A DNA stretch of 64,000 bases from Janthinobacterium violaceinigrum (GTDB lineage: Bacteria > Pseudomonadota > Gammaproteobacteria > Burkholderiales > Burkholderiaceae_D), in the NCBI RefSeq assembly GCF_009208555.1, contig NZ_WFLI01000004.1, positions 212,088 through 276,087 of the forward strand, in the 5' to 3' direction. Positions 8,975 to 20,340 of this stretch are shown here, one piece after another; within the stretch, counting starts at the first letter, position 1, and each line of letters begins with the position of its first letter. The notes under the pieces were generated by a model. It saw only the letters and a list, made by a program, of their open reading frames with translations. It was not told the DNA's origin and searched no databases. The translations under genes and the position numbers were made by a program.

Positions 8975-9913
8975 ATGTCCAGCCTGCCGCAACACCTCGA
9001 CCTGCACTTGATCCGCATCCTCTATCTGCTGCTGGTGGAAAAGAATGTCTCGCGCGTGGCGCTCAAACTCAATCAGCCGCAGCCTTCGATTTCCGCTTCC
9101 CTGCGCAAGCTGCGCGAACTGACGGGCGATCCGCTGCTGGTGCGGGGCGCGCGCGGCATGGTGCCCACCCAGCATGGCGAAAGCCTGCTCAATCCGGCCA
9201 AGCGCATCCTCGACCAGACGGAGAGCCTGTTCGTCAAGAAGACGCCGTTCGTGGCGCAGGAAGAGGCGCGCACCTTCCACATCGCCGCGCCCGACTACCT
9301 GGACAGCCAGTTCCTGCCCAACGTGGTGGCCCTGCTGCGCCGCGGTTCGCCGAAGAGCCGCGTGGTGCTGCACAGCCTGGGGCCGGGCATCGACCATATC
9401 CGCCAGCTGTCCGACGGGGGGCTGGACCTGGTGATCGCCAACTGGGACGAGCCGCCCGCCCATCTGCACATCTCGAAGCTGTTCGAAGACCCCATCATCT
9501 GCGCCATGCATGCGGAAAACGCGTATGCGCGCCGCACGGCCAGCGACGCCATGACGCTCGACGATTATCTGAGCCTGCCCCATGTGGCGCCGTCGCAGAT
9601 GATGCCGGGCTACCACGGCGTGATCGACTCCTTTCTGGAACGCCAGAACCTGCAGCGCAACGTGGTGGTGGAATCGGCGTATTTCGGCCTGATTCCCTAC
9701 ATGCTGACGCAGACCGACCTGGTACTGACCACGGGCCGGCAGTTCATGCGCTTCTATGAAAAGACCCTGCCGCTGAAAACGTATACCGTGCCATTGAAAT
9801 TCCCGCCCATGCGTTTTTACCAGCTGTGGCACCAGCGCGTGCACCAGGCGCCCGAGCACAAATGGCTGCGCGACCAGGTCAGCGCGGCCGCCAAGGCGCT
9901 GGTGCAGCGATAG
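8975..9913 (+). CDS. LysR-type regulator of the urate genes
   Basis: The 312-residue protein has an N-terminal LysR HTH (residues 8-65, LVEKNVSRVALKLNQPQPSISASLRKL) of the NodD/PcaQ-like subtype with LRELTGDPLLVR, then an effector domain. It is divergent from puuD and 73 nt upstream of the uraD-allantoate amidohydrolase gene. It therefore probably activates both flanking units in response to urate or a ureide. The chosen start lies just after the dyad at 8933-8949. Confidence 0.9.
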   Translation: MSSLPQHLDLHLIRILYLLLVEKNVSRVALKLNQPQPSISASLRKLRELTGDPLLVRGARGMVPTQHGESLLNPAKRILDQTESLFVKKTPFVAQEEARTFHIAAPDYLDSQFLPNVVALLRRGSPKSRVVLHSLGPGIDHIRQLSDGGLDLVIANWDEPPAHLHISKLFEDPIICAMHAENAYARRTASDAMTLDDYLSLPHVAPSQMMPGYHGVIDSFLERQNLQRNVVVESAYFGLIPYMLTQTDLVLTTGRQFMRFYEKTLPLKTYTVPLKFPPMRFYQLWHQRVHQAPEHKWLRDQVSAAAKALVQR

Positions 9914-9937
9914 CCGCTATCAGCGCGCGCATATAAT
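9909..9937 (+). promoter_or_regulatory. Candidate promoter and dyad for the uraD fusion gene
   Basis: A consensus -10 hexamer TATAAT (9932-9937) lies 50 bp before the fusion start. Immediately upstream, GATAG-CCG-CTATC (9909-9921) is a perfect dyad that overlaps the lysR stop and the expected -35 position, where no good hexamer is present. This suggests regulated initiation separate from lysR transcription. Confidence 0.45.
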
Positions 9938-9986
9938 GGATGGCGGAACGGGGCGCTATCATCACCGCTTGCATGATCGGAAAACC

Positions 9987-11741
9987 ATGACCACCCTTTC
10001 AGACCTGAACGCCGGCAGCCAGGCCGATTTTATCGCGCACCTGCATGGCATCTATGAACATTCGCCCTGGATCGCCCAGCGCGCGGCCGCCGCCCGGCCG
10101 TTTGCCAGCCTCACGGCGCTCAAGACGGAGCTGCAGCGCGTGCTGGCGCAAGCCTCGCCCGAAGAACAACTGGGGCTGATACGCGCCCACCCGGAGCTGG
10201 CCGGCAAGGCCGCCATCGCGGGACAGCTGACGGCGGAGTCGACGCGCGAGCAGGCCAAGTCCGGCCTGAACCTGTGCAGCGCTGACGAATTTGCCACCTT
10301 GCAGCGCCTGAATACCGAGTACAACGCCAGGTTCGGTTTTCCCTTCATCCTGGCCGTCAAGGGCCCGACGGGCGAAGGCTTGACGCGCCAGGACATCATC
10401 GCCACGTTCGCGCGGCGCCTGAAAAACCGCCACGCCGATGAACTGGCCGAATCGCTGCGGCAGATCAAGCGCATTGCCGAGCTGCGCCTGAACGACCTGT
10501 TCGACGTGCGCCTGGATTTCGGTCCGGGCATCATGCAGCATGCGGAAATACTGGCCGGCTGGAGCGACAGCGATTACAACCTGACGTGCGCCTACCTGAC
10601 GTCGGCGCACCGCAAGACGGCGGCGCAGTTGGCCGACTGGATGCGGGAAGCAGGCATGCAGGTGCATATCGACGCCGTCGGCAATGTCGTCGGCCGCTAC
10701 CTGTCCGACGTCCCCGGCGCAAAGACCCTGATGACGGGATCGCACTACGACACGGTGCGCAACGGCGGCAAGTACGATGGCCGCCTGGGCATCGTGCTGC
10801 CGATCGCCGTCGTGCGCCACCTGCATGAGCGGGGCGAAAAACTGCCGTTCCACCTCGAGATCGTCGGCTTCGCCGAAGAGGAAGGCGTGCGCTTCAAGAG
10901 CACCTTCCTGGGTAGCACGGCCGTCACGGGCAAGTTCGACGTCTCGCTGCTGGAGCAGCTCGATACGGATGGCGTGAGCATGCGCGAGGCGCTGGCCGCC
11001 GCCGGCCATGCAGCGTCCGCCATCGGCGCCATCGCGCGCGATCCCGCCGATTTGCTCGGCTATGTGGAAGTGCATATCGAACAGGGCCCCGTGCTGCTGG
11101 AGCGCGACCTGCCGTTGGGGATCGTCACGGCGATCGCCGGCAGCTCGCGCTACCTGGTCAGTCTTGGCGGCGTGGCCAGCCATGCGGGCACCACGCCCAT
11201 GAACATGCGCAAGGATGCGGCCAGCGCGGCCGCCGAAATCATCCTGCTGGTGGAACGGCGCTGCAACCAGGGCGAGGCGCTGGTGGGTACCGTGGGACAG
11301 CTGCACGTGCCGAACGGCTCCGTCAACGTGATCGCCGGTGCCTGCACCCTGTCGCTCGACATCCGCGCGGCCGTTGACGCCGTGCGCCAGGCGGCCGTCG
11401 ACGATATTCTGGATGGCATCGCCGCCATCTGCGCGCGGCGCCAGATCGACTACCAGCTGGAACTGCTGCTGTCGGCGCGTGCCGCACCGTGCGCGCCATG
11501 GCTGATGGCGCAGCTGGCGCAGGCCGTGGAATCGGTCGGCGTCGAACCGTACGCGCTGCTGTCGGGCGCCGGCCACGACGCCATGGCCATGGCCGCCATC
11601 ACCGACGTGGCCATGCTGTTTACCCGCTGCGGCAATGGCGGCATCAGCCACAACCCGCTGGAAACCATGACGGCCGACGACGCCGACATCGCGGCGCGCG
11701 CGCTGCTGGCCTTCCTGCGCCACTTCCAGCCCAGGCCCTGA
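9987..11741 (+). CDS. uraD: OHCU decarboxylase - allantoate amidohydrolase fusion
   Basis: The 584-residue protein joins two enzymes. Residues 1-170 are OHCU decarboxylase (UraD): His68 in RAHPELAGKAA, STREQ at 85-89 and FGFPFILAVKG at 116-126. Residues about 175-584 are an M20 allantoate amidohydrolase with GSHYDTV, EEEGVRF, HIEQGPVL, GAGHDA and GISHNPLE metal and substrate motifs. UraD makes S-allantoin from the PuuD/UraH product. The second domain hydrolyses allantoate, the product of PuuE, to ureidoglycine, CO2 and ammonia. The start at 9987 was chosen over an upstream in-frame ATG because it begins directly with the UraD fold. Stand-alone enzymes are the usual arrangement. Confidence 0.9.
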   Translation: MTTLSDLNAGSQADFIAHLHGIYEHSPWIAQRAAAARPFASLTALKTELQRVLAQASPEEQLGLIRAHPELAGKAAIAGQLTAESTREQAKSGLNLCSADEFATLQRLNTEYNARFGFPFILAVKGPTGEGLTRQDIIATFARRLKNRHADELAESLRQIKRIAELRLNDLFDVRLDFGPGIMQHAEILAGWSDSDYNLTCAYLTSAHRKTAAQLADWMREAGMQVHIDAVGNVVGRYLSDVPGAKTLMTGSHYDTVRNGGKYDGRLGIVLPIAVVRHLHERGEKLPFHLEIVGFAEEEGVRFKSTFLGSTAVTGKFDVSLLEQLDTDGVSMREALAAAGHAASAIGAIARDPADLLGYVEVHIEQGPVLLERDLPLGIVTAIAGSSRYLVSLGGVASHAGTTPMNMRKDAASAAAEIILLVERRCNQGEALVGTVGQLHVPNGSVNVIAGACTLSLDIRAAVDAVRQAAVDDILDGIAAICARRQIDYQLELLLSARAAPCAPWLMAQLAQAVESVGVEPYALLSGAGHDAMAMAAITDVAMLFTRCGNGGISHNPLETMTADDADIAARALLAFLRHFQPRP

Positions 11742-11762
11742 AGGAGGCGCGGGCCGGCGGAG

Positions 11763-12998
11763 CTACACAGCCACGGCCCGCTCCAGCATCGCGTGCAGCA
11801 GTACATTGCAGCCCGCTTCCAGGTGCTCGGGCTTGGCGTCCTCGATTTCATTGTGGCTGATGCCATCCTTGCACGGCACGAAGATCATGCCGGCCGGCGC
11901 CAGCCGGGCCGCATAGATGGCGTCGTGGCCGGCGCCGGAGACCACGTCCATCACGGAGTAGCCCAGCTTTTCAGTCGCGTTGCGCACGGCGCCCACGCAG
12001 TCGGGGTGGAACGGGCATGGCGGGTAGTAGGAGACGCGCTCCAGCGTGATGCCCAGCCCAGTCTTGTCACGCGTGGCATCGATGAAGGCCGTGATTTCGC
12101 CATGCATGGTGTTGAGCAGTTCGTCGTTCACATTGCGCAGGTCGATGCTGAATTTGACTTCGCCGGGGATCACGTTGCGGCTGTTCGGGAACACCTGCAC
12201 CATGCCCACCGTGCCGCGCCCGTACGGCGGGTAGCGGTTGGCAATGGCCACCACTTCCTGCATGATGGCGGTCGCCACCTGCAGCGCATCCTTGCGCAAG
12301 CCCATGGGCGTGGGGCCCGCGTGCGCTTCCATGCCCGTCACCACGCAGTCGTACCACGACAGCCCCATCACGGCCGGCACCACGCCGATCACCTTGTCCG
12401 CGTCTTCCAGCACGGGCCCCTGCTCGATATGCGTCTCGAAGTAGGCACCGATGGGATGGTCGCCCGGTACCTGGTCGCCACGATAGCCGATGCGCGCCAG
12501 CTCCTCGCCTACCGTTTTGCCTTCCGTGTCTTTCGCCGCGTAGGAGGTTTCGAGCGAAAAGGCGCCGCAGAACACCCCCGAGCCCATCATCACGGGCACG
12601 AAGCGCGAGCCTTCCTCGTTGGTCCAGAAAGCCACTTCGATGGGGGCCTGCGTCTTGATCTTCAGATCGTTCAGGGTGCGCACCACTTCCAGGCCCGCCA
12701 GCACGCCGTAGTTGCCATCGAACTTGCCGCCCGTGGGCTGCGTGTCGATATGGCTGCCCGTCATCACGGGCGGCAGGGTATTGTCCACGCCGTCGCGGCG
12801 CATGAAGACATTGCCGATCTGGTCGATGGTGATGCTCATGCCCGCTTCACGGCCCCAGCCCACCACCAGGTCGCGGCCCTGCTTGTCCAAGTCGGTCAGG
12901 GCCAGGCGCTTGACGCCGCCCTTCGCTGTCGCACCGATCTGCGCCAGTTCCATCAGGGCTGCCCACAGGCGCTCGCCATTGATACGCAATTCATCCAT
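11763..12998 (-). CDS. Zn-dependent N-carbamoyl amidohydrolase (probable beta-ureidopropionase)
   Basis: The 411-residue M20 enzyme carries GSHIDTQPTGGKFDG, TNEEGSRF, HIEQGPVLE, GAGHDA and DGISHNEIE, the dinuclear metal site of the hydantoinase/carbamoylase family. Next to dihydropyrimidinase it most likely converts N-carbamoyl-beta-alanine to beta-alanine, CO2 and ammonia. An ATG at 12998 is preferred to a TTG at 13004 because AAGGAG lies 6 nt before it. It follows hydA by 10 nt and ends the pyrimidine operon, convergent with the uraD fusion gene. An N-carbamoyl-L-amino acid hydrolase role is the alternative. Confidence 0.9.
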   Translation of the reverse strand: MDELRINGERLWAALMELAQIGATAKGGVKRLALTDLDKQGRDLVVGWGREAGMSITIDQIGNVFMRRDGVDNTLPPVMTGSHIDTQPTGGKFDGNYGVLAGLEVVRTLNDLKIKTQAPIEVAFWTNEEGSRFVPVMMGSGVFCGAFSLETSYAAKDTEGKTVGEELARIGYRGDQVPGDHPIGAYFETHIEQGPVLEDADKVIGVVPAVMGLSWYDCVVTGMEAHAGPTPMGLRKDALQVATAIMQEVVAIANRYPPYGRGTVGMVQVFPNSRNVIPGEVKFSIDLRNVNDELLNTMHGEITAFIDATRDKTGLGITLERVSYYPPCPFHPDCVGAVRNATEKLGYSVMDVVSGAGHDAIYAARLAPAGMIFVPCKDGISHNEIEDAKPEHLEAGCNVLLHAMLERAVAV

Positions 12999-13008
12999 CG
13001 TCAACTCC

Positions 13009-14433
<1,425 letters not shown>

Positions 14434-15918
14434 TCAGGATTGCGGCGCCTGCTGCACGCGCGCCGTCACCTTGCCCTTCATCATGATGCCGTAGACGACG
14501 GCGGCGATGGCCACGCCCACGAACCAGGCGTAGGTATAGATGGTTTTAAAGCCTGCGGCCACGTCGGGGAAGGCCGCGGGAAACGCCGCATTCAAAAAGC
14601 CCGGGATATTCGGCAGCACGGCGATGACAAAGGCGATCAGCGCCGCCATGTTCCAGCCGCTGCCATACGAATAGACGCCATCGTCGCGGTACAGCTGCCT
14701 GACGTCGAGCTGCGTCTTGCGCACGAAGTAGTAGTCGACGATGAGGATGCCGGCGATGGGACCCAGCAGGGCCGAGTAGCCGATCAGCCAGGTGAAGATA
14801 TAGCCCTGCGTCGATTCAAGCACCTTCCACGGCATCATGACGATGGCGATGAAGGCCGTGATATAGCCGCCCATCTTGTACGAAATCTGCTTCGGCGCCA
14901 GCGAGGAAAAGTCATAGGCGGGGCCCACCAGGTTGGCCGCCAGGTTGACGCTGACCGTATCGATGAGCAGGATGATCAGGGCGATCAGCACGGCGGCGCC
15001 CGTCATGCGGCTGGCCAGGTCGACGGGGTCCCAGATGGCCTTGCCGTACATGACCACCGAACCGGCCGTGACGATGACGGCCAGCATGGCGAGTAAACCC
15101 ATGGGCACGGGCAGGCCGATCGACTGGCCGATCACCTGGTCGCGCTGCGTCCTGGCGAAGCGCGTGAAGTCGGGAATGTTCAATGCCAGGGTCGCCCAGA
15201 AACCCACCATGGCCGTCAGCGACGGCCAGAAGACGCTCCAGAACTGGCCCGCCTTCTTGCCGCCGGGGATGAACTGCGATGGCTGGTCCAGCAGGCTGGC
15301 CACGCCGCCCGCCTTGCTGTGCACCCAGTACAGCAGCACGAAGCAGATGAGGATTTTCAAGGGAGCCGTGTAGGTTTCCAGTTTGCGGATCGACTCCATG
15401 CCGTGCAGAATGTAATAGAACTGGATGGCCCAGAAGGCCAGGAAGCACAGCAACTGGCTGCCATTGATGCCCAGGCCCGCGATCTTCTCGCCGCCCAGTT
15501 CATGGCCCATCAATACGCCCATCAGGGTATAGATCATCTGCCCGCCGAACCACGTCTGGATGCCGTACCAGCCGCAGGCGACGATGGCGCGCATCAGGGC
15601 CGGCAAGCGCGCGCCCATGGTGCCGAACGAGGCGCGCGCCAGCACCGCATACGGGATGCCGTACTTGGTGCCCGCATGGCCGATCAGCAGCATGGGCAGG
15701 AGCACGATGGCGTTGGCGAGAAATACCGTGAGCACGGCCTGGTAGCCGGACATGCCGCTGTCGATCAGGCTGGCCGACAGGGTGTAGGCGGGGATGCACA
15801 TGACCATGCCGACCCACAGCGCGGCGAAGTGATACCAGCGCCAGGTGCGCTGCGCCGCCGTGGTGGGCGCCAGGTCTTCATTCCAGAGTTGCGTGTTGCC
15901 TGAGTAGTCGTGGTTCAC
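14434..15918 (-). CDS. NCS1 family nucleobase:cation symporter
   Basis: The 494-residue protein has about twelve hydrophobic helices and the NCS1 hallmarks NEDLAPTTAAQRTWRWYHFAALW at the N-terminus and GWYGIQTWFGGQ near residue 120. NCS1 proteins import uracil, cytosine, allantoin or hydantoins with Na+ or H+. Placed between preA and hydA, it is most likely the uracil/thymine or dihydropyrimidine importer of the reductive pathway. Confidence 0.92.
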   Translation of the reverse strand: MNHDYSGNTQLWNEDLAPTTAAQRTWRWYHFAALWVGMVMCIPAYTLSASLIDSGMSGYQAVLTVFLANAIVLLPMLLIGHAGTKYGIPYAVLARASFGTMGARLPALMRAIVACGWYGIQTWFGGQMIYTLMGVLMGHELGGEKIAGLGINGSQLLCFLAFWAIQFYYILHGMESIRKLETYTAPLKILICFVLLYWVHSKAGGVASLLDQPSQFIPGGKKAGQFWSVFWPSLTAMVGFWATLALNIPDFTRFARTQRDQVIGQSIGLPVPMGLLAMLAVIVTAGSVVMYGKAIWDPVDLASRMTGAAVLIALIILLIDTVSVNLAANLVGPAYDFSSLAPKQISYKMGGYITAFIAIVMMPWKVLESTQGYIFTWLIGYSALLGPIAGILIVDYYFVRKTQLDVRQLYRDDGVYSYGSGWNMAALIAFVIAVLPNIPGFLNAAFPAAFPDVAAGFKTIYTYAWFVGVAIAAVVYGIMMKGKVTARVQQAPQS

Positions 15919-15995
15919 AGGGTTGCTCCATCGGTTAGACCGCTGGCGCGCGAAGGCGCCAGGGATACGGCAATGTGGAAACGGCTCGGCTTTTA

Positions 15996-16011
15996 AGTAA
16001 TCTAGCTTACT
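15996..16011. promoter_or_regulatory. Small dyad between preA and NCS1 gene
   Basis: AGTAA-N6-TTACT is a perfect short inverted repeat in the 142 nt gap between preA and the transporter gene, the largest gap inside the preT-to-amidohydrolase stretch. It could mark a secondary promoter or operator for the downstream half. The evidence is weak. Confidence 0.25.
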
Positions 16012-16060
16012 GCAAAGACGCGCCGCTGTTTATAAAATAAACGCACGCAATAACCGTGCC

Positions 16061-17341
16061 CTATGCCGTCTCCGCCAACGCGCGGGGATTCCTGGGATCC
16101 TGCGTCCAGTTCATGTACGGCTTGCCCGTGGCCTGCGGCACCATCGTGATGCAGCCTTGCACCGGACAGGTGATTTCGCACAGGTTGCAGCCCACGCATT
16201 CTTCCTTGATCACCTCATAGGTGCGCATGCCGGCGGCGTCGATCAATTGGGCGATCGACTGGTGCGACGTGTCTTCGCAAGCCACGTAGCATTTGCCGCA
16301 TTTGATGCAGTCGTCCTGGTTGATGTGCGCGATGACCTGGTAATTCATGTCCAGGTATTTCCAGTCCGTCGTGTTGGCCACGGCCTTGCCGGCAAAGTCG
16401 CCGATGCGTTCATAGCCCTTTTCATCCATCCAGCGCGACAGCCCATCCTTCATCTCTTCGACGATGCGAAAGCCATGCAGCATGGCGGCCGTGCACACCT
16501 GCACGCAGCCGGCGCCCAGGGCGATGAATTCGGCCGCGTCGCGCCAGTTGCCGATGCCGCCGATGCCGGAAATGGGCAAGCCACGCGTCTGCGGATCGCG
16601 GGCGATTTCCGCCACCATGTTCAGCGCGATGGGTTTCACGGCCGCACCGCAATAGCCGCCGTGCGTGCTGGCGCCGCCCACGATGGGCAAGGCCACCATG
16701 CGGTCCAGGTCCAGCGAGGTGATCGAGTTGATGGTGTTGATCAGCGAGACGGCGTCCGCGCCGCCCGCCTTGGCCGCGCGCGCCGGCATGCGCACGTCCG
16801 TGATGTTGGGCGTGAGCTTGACGATGACGGGCAGGCGGCTGTGCTTCTTGCACCAGGCGGTCACCATCTGCACGTACTCGGGCACCTGGCCCACGGCCGC
16901 GCCCATGCCCCGCTCCGGCATGCCGTGCGGGCAGCCGAAATTGAGCTCGATGCCGTCGGCCCCCGTGGCCTCGACCTTGGGCAGGATATCGGCCCAGTAG
17001 TGCTCTTCGCACGGCAGCATCAGCGAGACGACGATGGCGCGGTCCGGCCAGTCCTTTTTCACCTGCGTGATTTCGCGCAGGTTGATGTCCAGCGAGCGGT
17101 CGGTAATCAGTTCGATGTTATTGAAGCCCACCACTTCGCGGTTCTTGCCATACAGGGCGGAATAGCGCGACGAGACGTTGACGGCGGCCGGGTCTTCACC
17201 GAGCGTCTTCCACACGACGCCGCCCCACCCCGCCTCGAAAGCGCGCACCACGTTATAGGCCTTGTCGGTAGGCGGCGCGGAGGCCAGCCAGAAGGGGTTC
17301 GGCGACTTGATGCCGCAAAATTCGATGCTGAGATCAGCCAT
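16061..17341 (-). CDS. preA: NAD-dependent dihydropyrimidine dehydrogenase subunit PreA
   Basis: The 426-residue protein has a dihydroorotate-dehydrogenase-like FMN barrel (ELNFGCPHGMPERGMG, SGIGGIGNW) followed by a ferredoxin domain with CIKCGKCYVAC and CVGCNLCEITCPV for two 4Fe-4S clusters. With PreT it reduces uracil and thymine to the 5,6-dihydro forms. Its ATG overlaps the preT stop by one base (TAATG), so the subunits are translationally coupled. Confidence 0.96.
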   Translation of the reverse strand: MADLSIEFCGIKSPNPFWLASAPPTDKAYNVVRAFEAGWGGVVWKTLGEDPAAVNVSSRYSALYGKNREVVGFNNIELITDRSLDINLREITQVKKDWPDRAIVVSLMLPCEEHYWADILPKVEATGADGIELNFGCPHGMPERGMGAAVGQVPEYVQMVTAWCKKHSRLPVIVKLTPNITDVRMPARAAKAGGADAVSLINTINSITSLDLDRMVALPIVGGASTHGGYCGAAVKPIALNMVAEIARDPQTRGLPISGIGGIGNWRDAAEFIALGAGCVQVCTAAMLHGFRIVEEMKDGLSRWMDEKGYERIGDFAGKAVANTTDWKYLDMNYQVIAHINQDDCIKCGKCYVACEDTSHQSIAQLIDAAGMRTYEVIKEECVGCNLCEITCPVQGCITMVPQATGKPYMNWTQDPRNPRALAETA

Positions 17342-18708
17342 TATGCAGCCTCCACTTTGGAAAGAAGATCGGCATGGATGGCCAGTGCGGCCAGCTTGCC
17401 ATGCTGGACGGCCTGCACCGTCAAGTCCTGTCCCGGCGCCACGCAGTCGCCGCCCGCGTAGATCCCCGGCAGCACCGTGCGAAACAGCGCATCGACGGCG
17501 ATCTTGTCGCCCTCGCGCCGCAACAGCGACGCCATCGGGTCATGCAGCACTTCCGTGTCGAGGCTCTGGCCGATGGCCTTGAAGATGGCGTCGGCGGCCA
17601 CGTCGAACGTCTCGCCCGTGCCCGCCAGGCGCGTGCCCTGCATGCACGTTTTCTCGAAACGCATGCCGGCTACCTTACCGCCAGCGTCAAGCAGCACCTG
17701 CTGCGGCTGGGCCCACGTCAGCATGCGCACCTGATTGGCCTTGGCGATTTCCTGTTCATGGTGGGTGGCCGTCATGGCGTCGAAACCGCGCCGGTAGACC
17801 AGGGTGACTTCCTCGGCGCCCAGGCGCTGGATCTGCACGGCCATATCGATGGCCGTATTGCCGGCGCCAATCACGATGGCCCGCTTCGGCACGGGCAGCG
17901 CAGCCAGATCGTCGGCCTGGCGCAGCGCGCTAATGTAGTCGACGGCGGCCAGGAGACCCGGCGCATCCTCGCCCGTCAGGCCCAGCTTGCGGCTGGCACC
18001 CAGGCCCAGGCCCAGGAAGACGGCATCGTACTGCGCGTGCAGGTCGCGCAGCTGCAGGTTCTCGCCCAGCACCTGGCGACATCGGATCTCGATGCCGCCT
18101 ATCTGCAGCAGGAAGTCGATTTCCTTCTGCGCGAAGTCGTCCGTCAGCTTGTATTTGGCGATGCCGTATTCATTCAGGCCGCCCGCCTTGTCTTCCTTTT
18201 CAAACACCACCACGTCGTGGCCCAGCATGGCCAGGCGGTGCGCGCACGACAGGCCGGCCGGTCCCGCGCCGACGATAGCGATGGTCTTGCCCGTGGCGGC
18301 CGCGCGCCGGAACGGGTGCTGCGCAAAATGCATGTGGTCGACGGCATAGCGCTGCAGCAGGCCGATCTTCACGGGCTGGCCTTCGGCGTCGTGGTTGCGC
18401 ACGCAGACGTCTTCGCACAGGATTTCCGTGGGGCAGACGCGGGCGCAGCTGCCGCCCAGGATATTCTGCTTCAGGATGCCGGCGGCGGCGCCGTTGATGT
18501 TCTTGACGTGGATATTGCGGATGAAGCTGGCCACGTCGATTTCCGACGGACAGATGCGGCTGCACGGCGCGTCGTAGCAGTACAGGCAGCGGGCGCTTTC
18601 GATGGCGGCCTGGCGCGCGTTCAAAGGCGGTGCCAGGTCCGTGAAATGGCCCGCCAGTTCCTCGTTGGGCAGGGTGGGATGCGGCAAATAGTTCAGGGAC
18701 TCGATCAT
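17341..18708 (-). CDS. preT: Dihydropyrimidine dehydrogenase subunit PreT
   Basis: The 455-residue flavoprotein has an N-terminal cysteine-rich iron-sulfur region (CLYCYDAPC, CARVCPTEILCEDVC) and two dinucleotide-binding motifs: VGAGPAGLSCAH for FAD and IGAGNTAIDMA for NAD(P). It feeds electrons from NADH to PreA, as in E. coli PreTA and the GltD-like family. It lies 47 nt downstream of mmsA and is coupled to preA. Confidence 0.95.
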   Translation of the reverse strand: MIESLNYLPHPTLPNEELAGHFTDLAPPLNARQAAIESARCLYCYDAPCSRICPSEIDVASFIRNIHVKNINGAAAGILKQNILGGSCARVCPTEILCEDVCVRNHDAEGQPVKIGLLQRYAVDHMHFAQHPFRRAAATGKTIAIVGAGPAGLSCAHRLAMLGHDVVVFEKEDKAGGLNEYGIAKYKLTDDFAQKEIDFLLQIGGIEIRCRQVLGENLQLRDLHAQYDAVFLGLGLGASRKLGLTGEDAPGLLAAVDYISALRQADDLAALPVPKRAIVIGAGNTAIDMAVQIQRLGAEEVTLVYRRGFDAMTATHHEQEIAKANQVRMLTWAQPQQVLLDAGGKVAGMRFEKTCMQGTRLAGTGETFDVAADAIFKAIGQSLDTEVLHDPMASLLRREGDKIAVDALFRTVLPGIYAGGDCVAPGQDLTVQAVQHGKLAALAIHADLLSKVEAA

Positions 18709-18755
18709 CGCTGTTTCCTTCTTTTATCCTGCGGTGGATTTGTCGTGTGAAACCG

Positions 18756-20258
18756 TCACTTCATCTGGGGAAAAGCAAATTCCACACCAGCGCTTGCCGT
18801 ATTGGGCCAGCGCTGCATCACGGCCTTGTGGCGCGTGTAGAAACGCACGCCTTCGGGACCATAGGCGTGGTGGTCGCCGAACATGCTGCGCTTCCAGCCG
18901 CCGAAACTGTTGAAGGCCATGGGCACGGGCAAGGGGATGTTGACGCCCACCATGCCGACCTGGATCTGGCGCACGAATTCGCGCGCCACGCCGCCATCGC
19001 GCGTGTAGATGGCCACGCCGTTGCCATACTCGTTGGCGTTGATCAGCTCCACCGCATGCACCACGTCAGGACAGCGCAGCACACACAGCACGGGACCGAA
19101 AATCTCTTCCTTGTAGATGCTCATGTCGCGCGTCACATGGTCAAATAAAGTACCGCCGACGAAGAAGCCGTTTTCGCGGCCCGGCACCACATGGTTGCGG
19201 CCATCGACCACCAAAGTTGCACCCTGCTCCACGCCCGAGGCGATCAGTTTTTCGATGCGCTGCTTGGCGGCCAGCGACACGACGGGCCCCATTTCCGCAC
19301 CATCTTCCATGCCGTCGCGCACTTTCAGTGCGGCCGTGCGCGCTGCCAGTGCATCGATCAATCGGTCGCCCGCGTCGCCCACGGCCACGACCACGGAGAT
19401 GGCCATGCAGCGCTCGCCCGCCGAACCGTAGGCGGCGCCGATCAGCGCATCGACCGTCATGTCCATGTCCGCATCGGGCATCACCACCATGTGGTTCTTC
19501 GCGCCGCCCAGCGCTTGCACGCGCTTGCCGCTGGCGCTGCCGCGCGCATAGATGTATTCGGCAATCGGCGTGGAGCCCACAAAGCTGATCGCCTGCACGA
19601 CAGGGTGGTCGAGCAAGGCGTCGACCGTCACCTTGTCTCCCTGCACCACGTTGAAAACACCGTCAGGCAAGCCCGCTTCCTGCAGCAGTTTCGCGTGCAG
19701 CAAGGAGGCCGATGGATCGCGCTCGGACGGTTTCAGGACGAAGGTATTGCCGCAGGCGATGGCGACGGGGAACATCCACATCGGCACCATCACGGGAAAA
19801 TTGAATGGCGTGATGCCGGCCACCACGCCCAGTGCCTGGCGCATGGACCAGGCGTCGATGCCGCGCGAAATCTGGTCCGTGAATTCGCCTTTTAATAATT
19901 GCGGAATGCCGACGGCAAATTCCACCATCTCGATGCCGCGCGCCACCTCGCCCTGCGCATCGGCGAAAGTCTTGCCATGCTCGCGCGTGAGCATGGCGGC
20001 AAAGTCGTCCGTGTGCTGCTGGCACAGCTGCAGGTAGCGGAACAGGACACGCGCGCGCGTCAAGGGCGGCGTCGCCGACCAGGCGGGAAAGGCGGCGGCC
20101 GCCGCCTGCACGGCTGCGTCCACGTCTTCCACTGTGCCCAGCGCCACCCGGGCCACGGGTACGCCCAGGGCGGGGTTGTAGACGTCGCCATAGCGGCCGC
20201 TTCGGGTGTCGACTTTGGCGCCGTTGATGTAGTGGGTGATGGTGTCGAGATCGTTCAT
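18756..20258 (-). CDS. mmsA: CoA-acylating (methyl)malonate-semialdehyde dehydrogenase
   Basis: The 500-residue ALDH-superfamily protein has [25 protein letters not shown] and the catalytic Cys in [11 protein letters not shown], the signature of MmsA rather than ordinary aldehyde dehydrogenases. In this operon it converts malonate semialdehyde from beta-alanine to acetyl-CoA, and the methyl form from thymine to propionyl-CoA, completing pyrimidine use as carbon source. It is separated from the upstream transaminase gene by 82 nt that hold a GGGGTC-type repeat. Confidence 0.94.
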   Translation of the reverse strand: MNDLDTITHYINGAKVDTRSGRYGDVYNPALGVPVARVALGTVEDVDAAVQAAAAAFPAWSATPPLTRARVLFRYLQLCQQHTDDFAAMLTREHGKTFADAQGEVARGIEMVEFAVGIPQLLKGEFTDQISRGIDAWSMRQALGVVAGITPFNFPVMVPMWMFPVAIACGNTFVLKPSERDPSASLLHAKLLQEAGLPDGVFNVVQGDKVTVDALLDHPVVQAISFVGSTPIAEYIYARGSASGKRVQALGGAKNHMVVMPDADMDMTVDALIGAAYGSAGERCMAISVVVAVGDAGDRLIDALAARTAALKVRDGMEDGAEMGPVVSLAAKQRIEKLIASGVEQGATLVVDGRNHVVPGRENGFFVGGTLFDHVTRDMSIYKEEIFGPVLCVLRCPDVVHAVELINANEYGNGVAIYTRDGGVAREFVRQIQVGMVGVNIPLPVPMAFNSFGGWKRSMFGDHHAYGPEGVRFYTRHKAVMQRWPNTASAGVEFAFPQMK

Positions 20259-20288
20259 GGTGTTTCTTTTTCAAACCCAAAAACAAGT

Positions 20289-20337
20289 GCCGGGGTCGAC
20301 CCCTCAGGATCCGACCCCAGGTTTTGCTTGGGGTCGC
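20289..20337. repeat. GGGGTC-type intergenic repeat, copy 1
   Basis: The gap between the beta-alanine transaminase gene and mmsA contains GCCGGGGTCGACCCCTCA, then CGACCCCAG, then GGGGTCGC, so alternating GGGGTC and GACCCC boxes can pair in several ways. A related copy at 28436-28504 shares both ends. I take this as a small REP-like element dispersed in this genome. Confidence 0.5.
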
Positions 20338-20340
20338 AGT

